From Verrucomicrobiaceae bacterium (GTDB lineage: Bacteria > Verrucomicrobiota > Verrucomicrobiae > Verrucomicrobiales > Akkermansiaceae): a DNA stretch of 9,087 bases. Within the stretch, counting starts at the first letter, position 1. Each line of letters begins with the position of its first letter. Made by a program: the position numbers and the translations under genes. The notes below the pieces were generated by a model, which was not told the origin of the DNA, ran no database searches, and saw only the letters and a list, made by a program, of their open reading frames with translations. The DNA is taken from positions 1 to 9,087 of the forward strand of contig RPOS01000121.1 of assembly GCA_003820635.1 (NCBI GenBank), given 5' to 3'. This document shows, piece by piece, positions 8,101 through 9,087 of this stretch.

Positions 8101-8358
8101 GTCGATGTCCTCGAAGCCTCGTGGAGCGACCGCTTCGGCCGCATCCCCGAAGCCGCGGAAAACCTCCTCCGCATCGCCCGCATCAAAGCCCTCGCCGCCG
8201 CCGAACGCATCGCCTCCGTCGAGATCCAGGGCCAGCGACTCATGCTCCACCGCGGCGGCGACTACATCCTGCTGGAAGGCCGCCGTTTTCCGCGCCTCAA
8301 ATCCGAACCTCCCCGGAGCAAGCTGGCCGAAGCCATCGAAATGCTGCGGGAACTTTGA
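5170..8358 (+). CDS. mfd: transcription-repair coupling factor (Mfd)
   Basis: DNA translocase that finds RNA polymerase stalled at lesions, pushes it off and recruits UvrA. The 1062-residue product from the GTG at 5170 is somewhat shorter than the typical 1150. Order of domains: UvrB-like N-terminal region with [16 protein letters not shown] and [20 protein letters not shown] polymerase-interacting CarD-like domain around [17 protein letters not shown] (near 6388-6435); superfamily 2 translocase with Walker A GDVGFGKT (6820-6843), DEEQ box [10 protein letters not shown] (DEEQ from 7123), [22 protein letters not shown] and motif [14 protein letters not shown]; then [15 protein letters not shown] and the C-terminal TRCF domain. 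The frame is open to a TTG at 5113, but those 19 extra residues look non-coding. Neither start has a Shine-Dalgarno sequence. A REP-like hairpin (7979-7997) is translated in the linker before the C-terminal domain as [13 protein letters not shown]. It is divergent from nuoB and probably its own transcription unit. Confidence 0.96.
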   Translation: MSRKDDPTHGWLRRAVTHPDFAPRLARLAAGEGELVLDHTAEAAQSFIAALVCDAARDRGKKRAWLVCNMPRHRERLAAEMELWGINALVLPEPPSETGDGTIADPESAAEWFSVLEILARSENCAVLCGSEAFSAKAPSPAALRSSRTTLKPGATLDPEQLAKSLAEHDYERVPSVTARGQFAVRGGIIDLFAWQAAKPLRLEFFDTDLESIREFDLDSQASTAKLLEAELLLAEPATDATIADYRRADDLIISIDAETVRPDVRILEGAAEFNSEEDFTLASYGSPLGTFEAGDFVLEELRREHFFRQLNDWKRDGWDVAMVFSNKGEQERFAELAGKDLERDLGLTPVRGELMAGFTLPVIKLAVLSSSELFGRYRTPGASRRSTLEKARAARARATVDEMEEGDLVVHYEYGLAKFRGIQQGDDGEELVLEYKDGALLGVPLEQAHLVGKYVGMGGKTPDLNKLGGTAWKNARRAAEKSILDYAAQLLRVQAERQHEPGFAHPPDTKWMWEFERSFHFTETADQRRAIDETKLDLEQPRPMDRLICGDVGFGKTEVAIRAAFKAITGGKQVAILVPTTVLAEQHWRTFRERMSDYPIRVDLLNRFRTPSEIRNTIQGIADGSVDLVIGTHRLISGDVKFKDLGLVVVDEEQRFGVAHKEKFKQLFRQVDVLTLSATPIPRTLYMALMGARDMSTIDTPPPNRVPVSTTVCAYDERVIRDAIRREMKRGGQVFFLHNRVKTIEQMRSRIAELVPEARILVGHGQMEKDELEVVMHTFVKGEADVLLATTIIETGIDIPNANTILIDRADRFGLADLYQLRGRVGRAGEKAYAILLLPRDMMTAGDARKRIHAIKQYTALGSGFKIAMRDLEIRGSGNLLGTKQSGHIAQIGFELYCQLLRQSVDRLKGRKDAPRGECSFKADFVIPTETAWHRGGGLQPPSQSLPAFLPSNWLTETSTRIAAYRELSEAGTEKAVDVLEASWSDRFGRIPEAAENLLRIARIKALAAAERIASVEIQGQRLMLHRGGDYILLEGRRFPRLKSEPPRSKLAEAIEMLREL
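7979..7997. repeat. REP-like hairpin inside the mfd reading frame
   Basis: The 19 bases form a 7-bp perfect stem (GGCGGTT 7981-7987, AACCGCC 7991-7997) with a TGC loop. They match positions 8365-8383 of the downstream inverted-repeat element at 15 of 19 positions. All four differences are transitions, and two of them pair with each other (C-G becoming T-A in the stem). The copy encodes part of a Gly/Gln/Pro-rich linker in Mfd and stays in frame. Confidence 0.6.
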
Positions 8359-8359
8359 A

Positions 8360-8478
8360 CTGTAGCGGCGGTCTGTGACCGTCGCTAACTGGCCCCGCGG
8401 CCGGAACGCCCATGAACACGCCAATGAAGAAGCTTCGCGCATCTCTGCGGCATCGACGGTCACAGACCGCCGCTACAG
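8360..8478. repeat. 119-bp element with perfect 25-bp inverted repeats (REPIN or MITE-like)
   Basis: Arms at 8360-8384 and 8454-8478 are exact reverse complements over 25 bases, with 69 bases between. Each arm holds its own small hairpin (CGGTC-TGT-GACCG), so the element is two REP-like palindromes in inverted order, the layout called a REPIN. It starts 2 bases after the mfd stop and ends 5 bases before the stop of the convergent gene, so it may also end transcription from both sides. No target duplication or encoded transposase is visible. The spacer shows no recognisable coding sequence. Confidence 0.75.
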
Positions 8479-8483
8479 GCCAC

Positions 8484-9087
8484 TCAATAAGTCGGCATCG
8501 ACGTGCAGCGGAACACCGCGTCCAGCACGTTCTGATCGCTCGCCGGATCATAGGCCACGGTCATCGCCACGCGGTTTTTCGGGTCGTGCCAGTCTTTCCA
8601 ATGGATCATCAGCGCGCGTCCGTAGTCCTTGTGTTCGATCACCGCCTTGATCTTGGAATCCACCGAACCGATGGCGTGCTTGGTTTCGATCAACAGAATG
8701 CCGGCCTTTCCAACTGTCCGGCCTTTCACGCCGACAACAAAGTCCGGAAAGAAGCGCCCGCCATCCGGCCGCACGATGGCGACCGAGTGTTTCTTCTTCA
8801 CCGGGTTCCGATGCCACCAAAGCACGGTGCCGCTGGAGTCGTTGTCCAACAGCTTCGCAAACTCCACTTCCCACTCGTTCAAGTCCGGCGGAAAAACCCC
8901 ATACAGGTTTTTGAACGACGGCGATAGCGGCTCCAACGATTCGACAAAACCCGGCAGCGGCTCGGCCTCGCGAGTGAAGGAAAACCGCGCCGCGCAGGCT
9001 TTCTCCACCTCCTTCAGCAAGCCCGGATACCGCACGAGGATGAGCGCCAGCGCCGCTTCGAGGCGTTCCTCGTCCTGCGCCACTTCG
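8484..9087 (-). CDS. PD-(D/E)XK nuclease-like C-terminal part of a probable helicase or restriction-type protein, cut by the window
   Basis: The frame runs from the right edge to TGA (8486-8484). The GTG at 9083 is only the first possible start inside the window. The codon before it is also open (Glu) and the first residues (DEERLEAALALILVRYPGL) do not look like an N-terminus, so the gene almost surely begins outside. Counting from that GTG, residues 70-76 (EWEVEFA) supply an N-terminal acidic helix. LWWHRNP (about 88-94) follows, then FPDF with P113-D114, and ILLIETKH with E133 and K135. This is the PD...ExK pattern of the PD-(D/E)XK nuclease fold. The run WE-FA-LLD, WHRNP, FPDF, ETK is seen at the C-terminus of type III restriction Res subunits and related DEAD/DEAH helicases. 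No helicase motif is in view, so that assignment is inference. It converges on mfd across the inverted-repeat element. Confidence 0.7.
   Translation of the reverse strand, partial: EVAQDEERLEAALALILVRYPGLLKEVEKACAARFSFTREAEPLPGFVESLEPLSPSFKNLYGVFPPDLNEWEVEFAKLLDNDSSGTVLWWHRNPVKKKHSVAIVRPDGGRFFPDFVVGVKGRTVGKAGILLIETKHAIGSVDSKIKAVIEHKDYGRALMIHWKDWHDPKNRVAMTVAYDPASDQNVLDAVFRCTSMPTY

Noticed and set aside
8385..8453. Possible small coding sequence in the spacer of the inverted-repeat element
   Set aside because: Frames run out into the arms and neighbouring genes, and no recognisable protein motif was seen.

Overview
The window is GC-rich bacterial chromosome, densely coded on both strands. It looks like a member of the Verrucomicrobia, perhaps a Luteolibacter- or Haloferula-like genus. 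That placement is inference from the general look of the proteins and from the REP-like palindromes. No rRNA or taxon-specific marker is present to confirm it.

Layout, left to right. (a) 1-2047 is a sugar-related stretch. It holds the 3' part of an AraC-family regulator cut by the left edge, a 45-codon remnant of a sugar-porter (MFS) transporter at 726-863 on the minus strand, and an intact galE (UDP-glucose 4-epimerase) on the minus strand. (b) 2099-3079 encodes a secreted, probably lipid-anchored Tyr-rich then Arg/Ser/Pro-rich low-complexity protein, divergent from galE. (c) 3100-4983, all minus strand, is the run nuoB-nuoC-rhomboid protease. The two Complex I genes stand without nuoA upstream or nuoD downstream. 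(d) 5170-8358 is mfd (transcription-repair coupling factor), divergent from nuoB. (e) 8360-8478 is a 119-bp element bounded by a perfect 25-bp inverted repeat, lying between mfd and a convergent gene. (f) 8484-9087 is the C-terminal part of a protein with a PD-(D/E)XK-type nuclease motif, probably the end of a large helicase or restriction-type enzyme cut by the right edge.

Most of the window is housekeeping: nucleotide-sugar supply, respiration and DNA repair. Three things deserve attention. The first is a family of short REP-like hairpins. It occurs twice, inverted, in the intergenic element, and once more as a diverged copy inside the mfd reading frame, with a compensatory stem change. The second is the decayed transporter facing an AraC regulator. 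The third is the isolated nuoBC pair followed by a rhomboid protease and preceded by tandem hairpins in the nuoB leader. I saw no tRNA, rRNA, CRISPR array, insertion sequence or complete defence system. No gene-free stretch exceeds about 190 bases.
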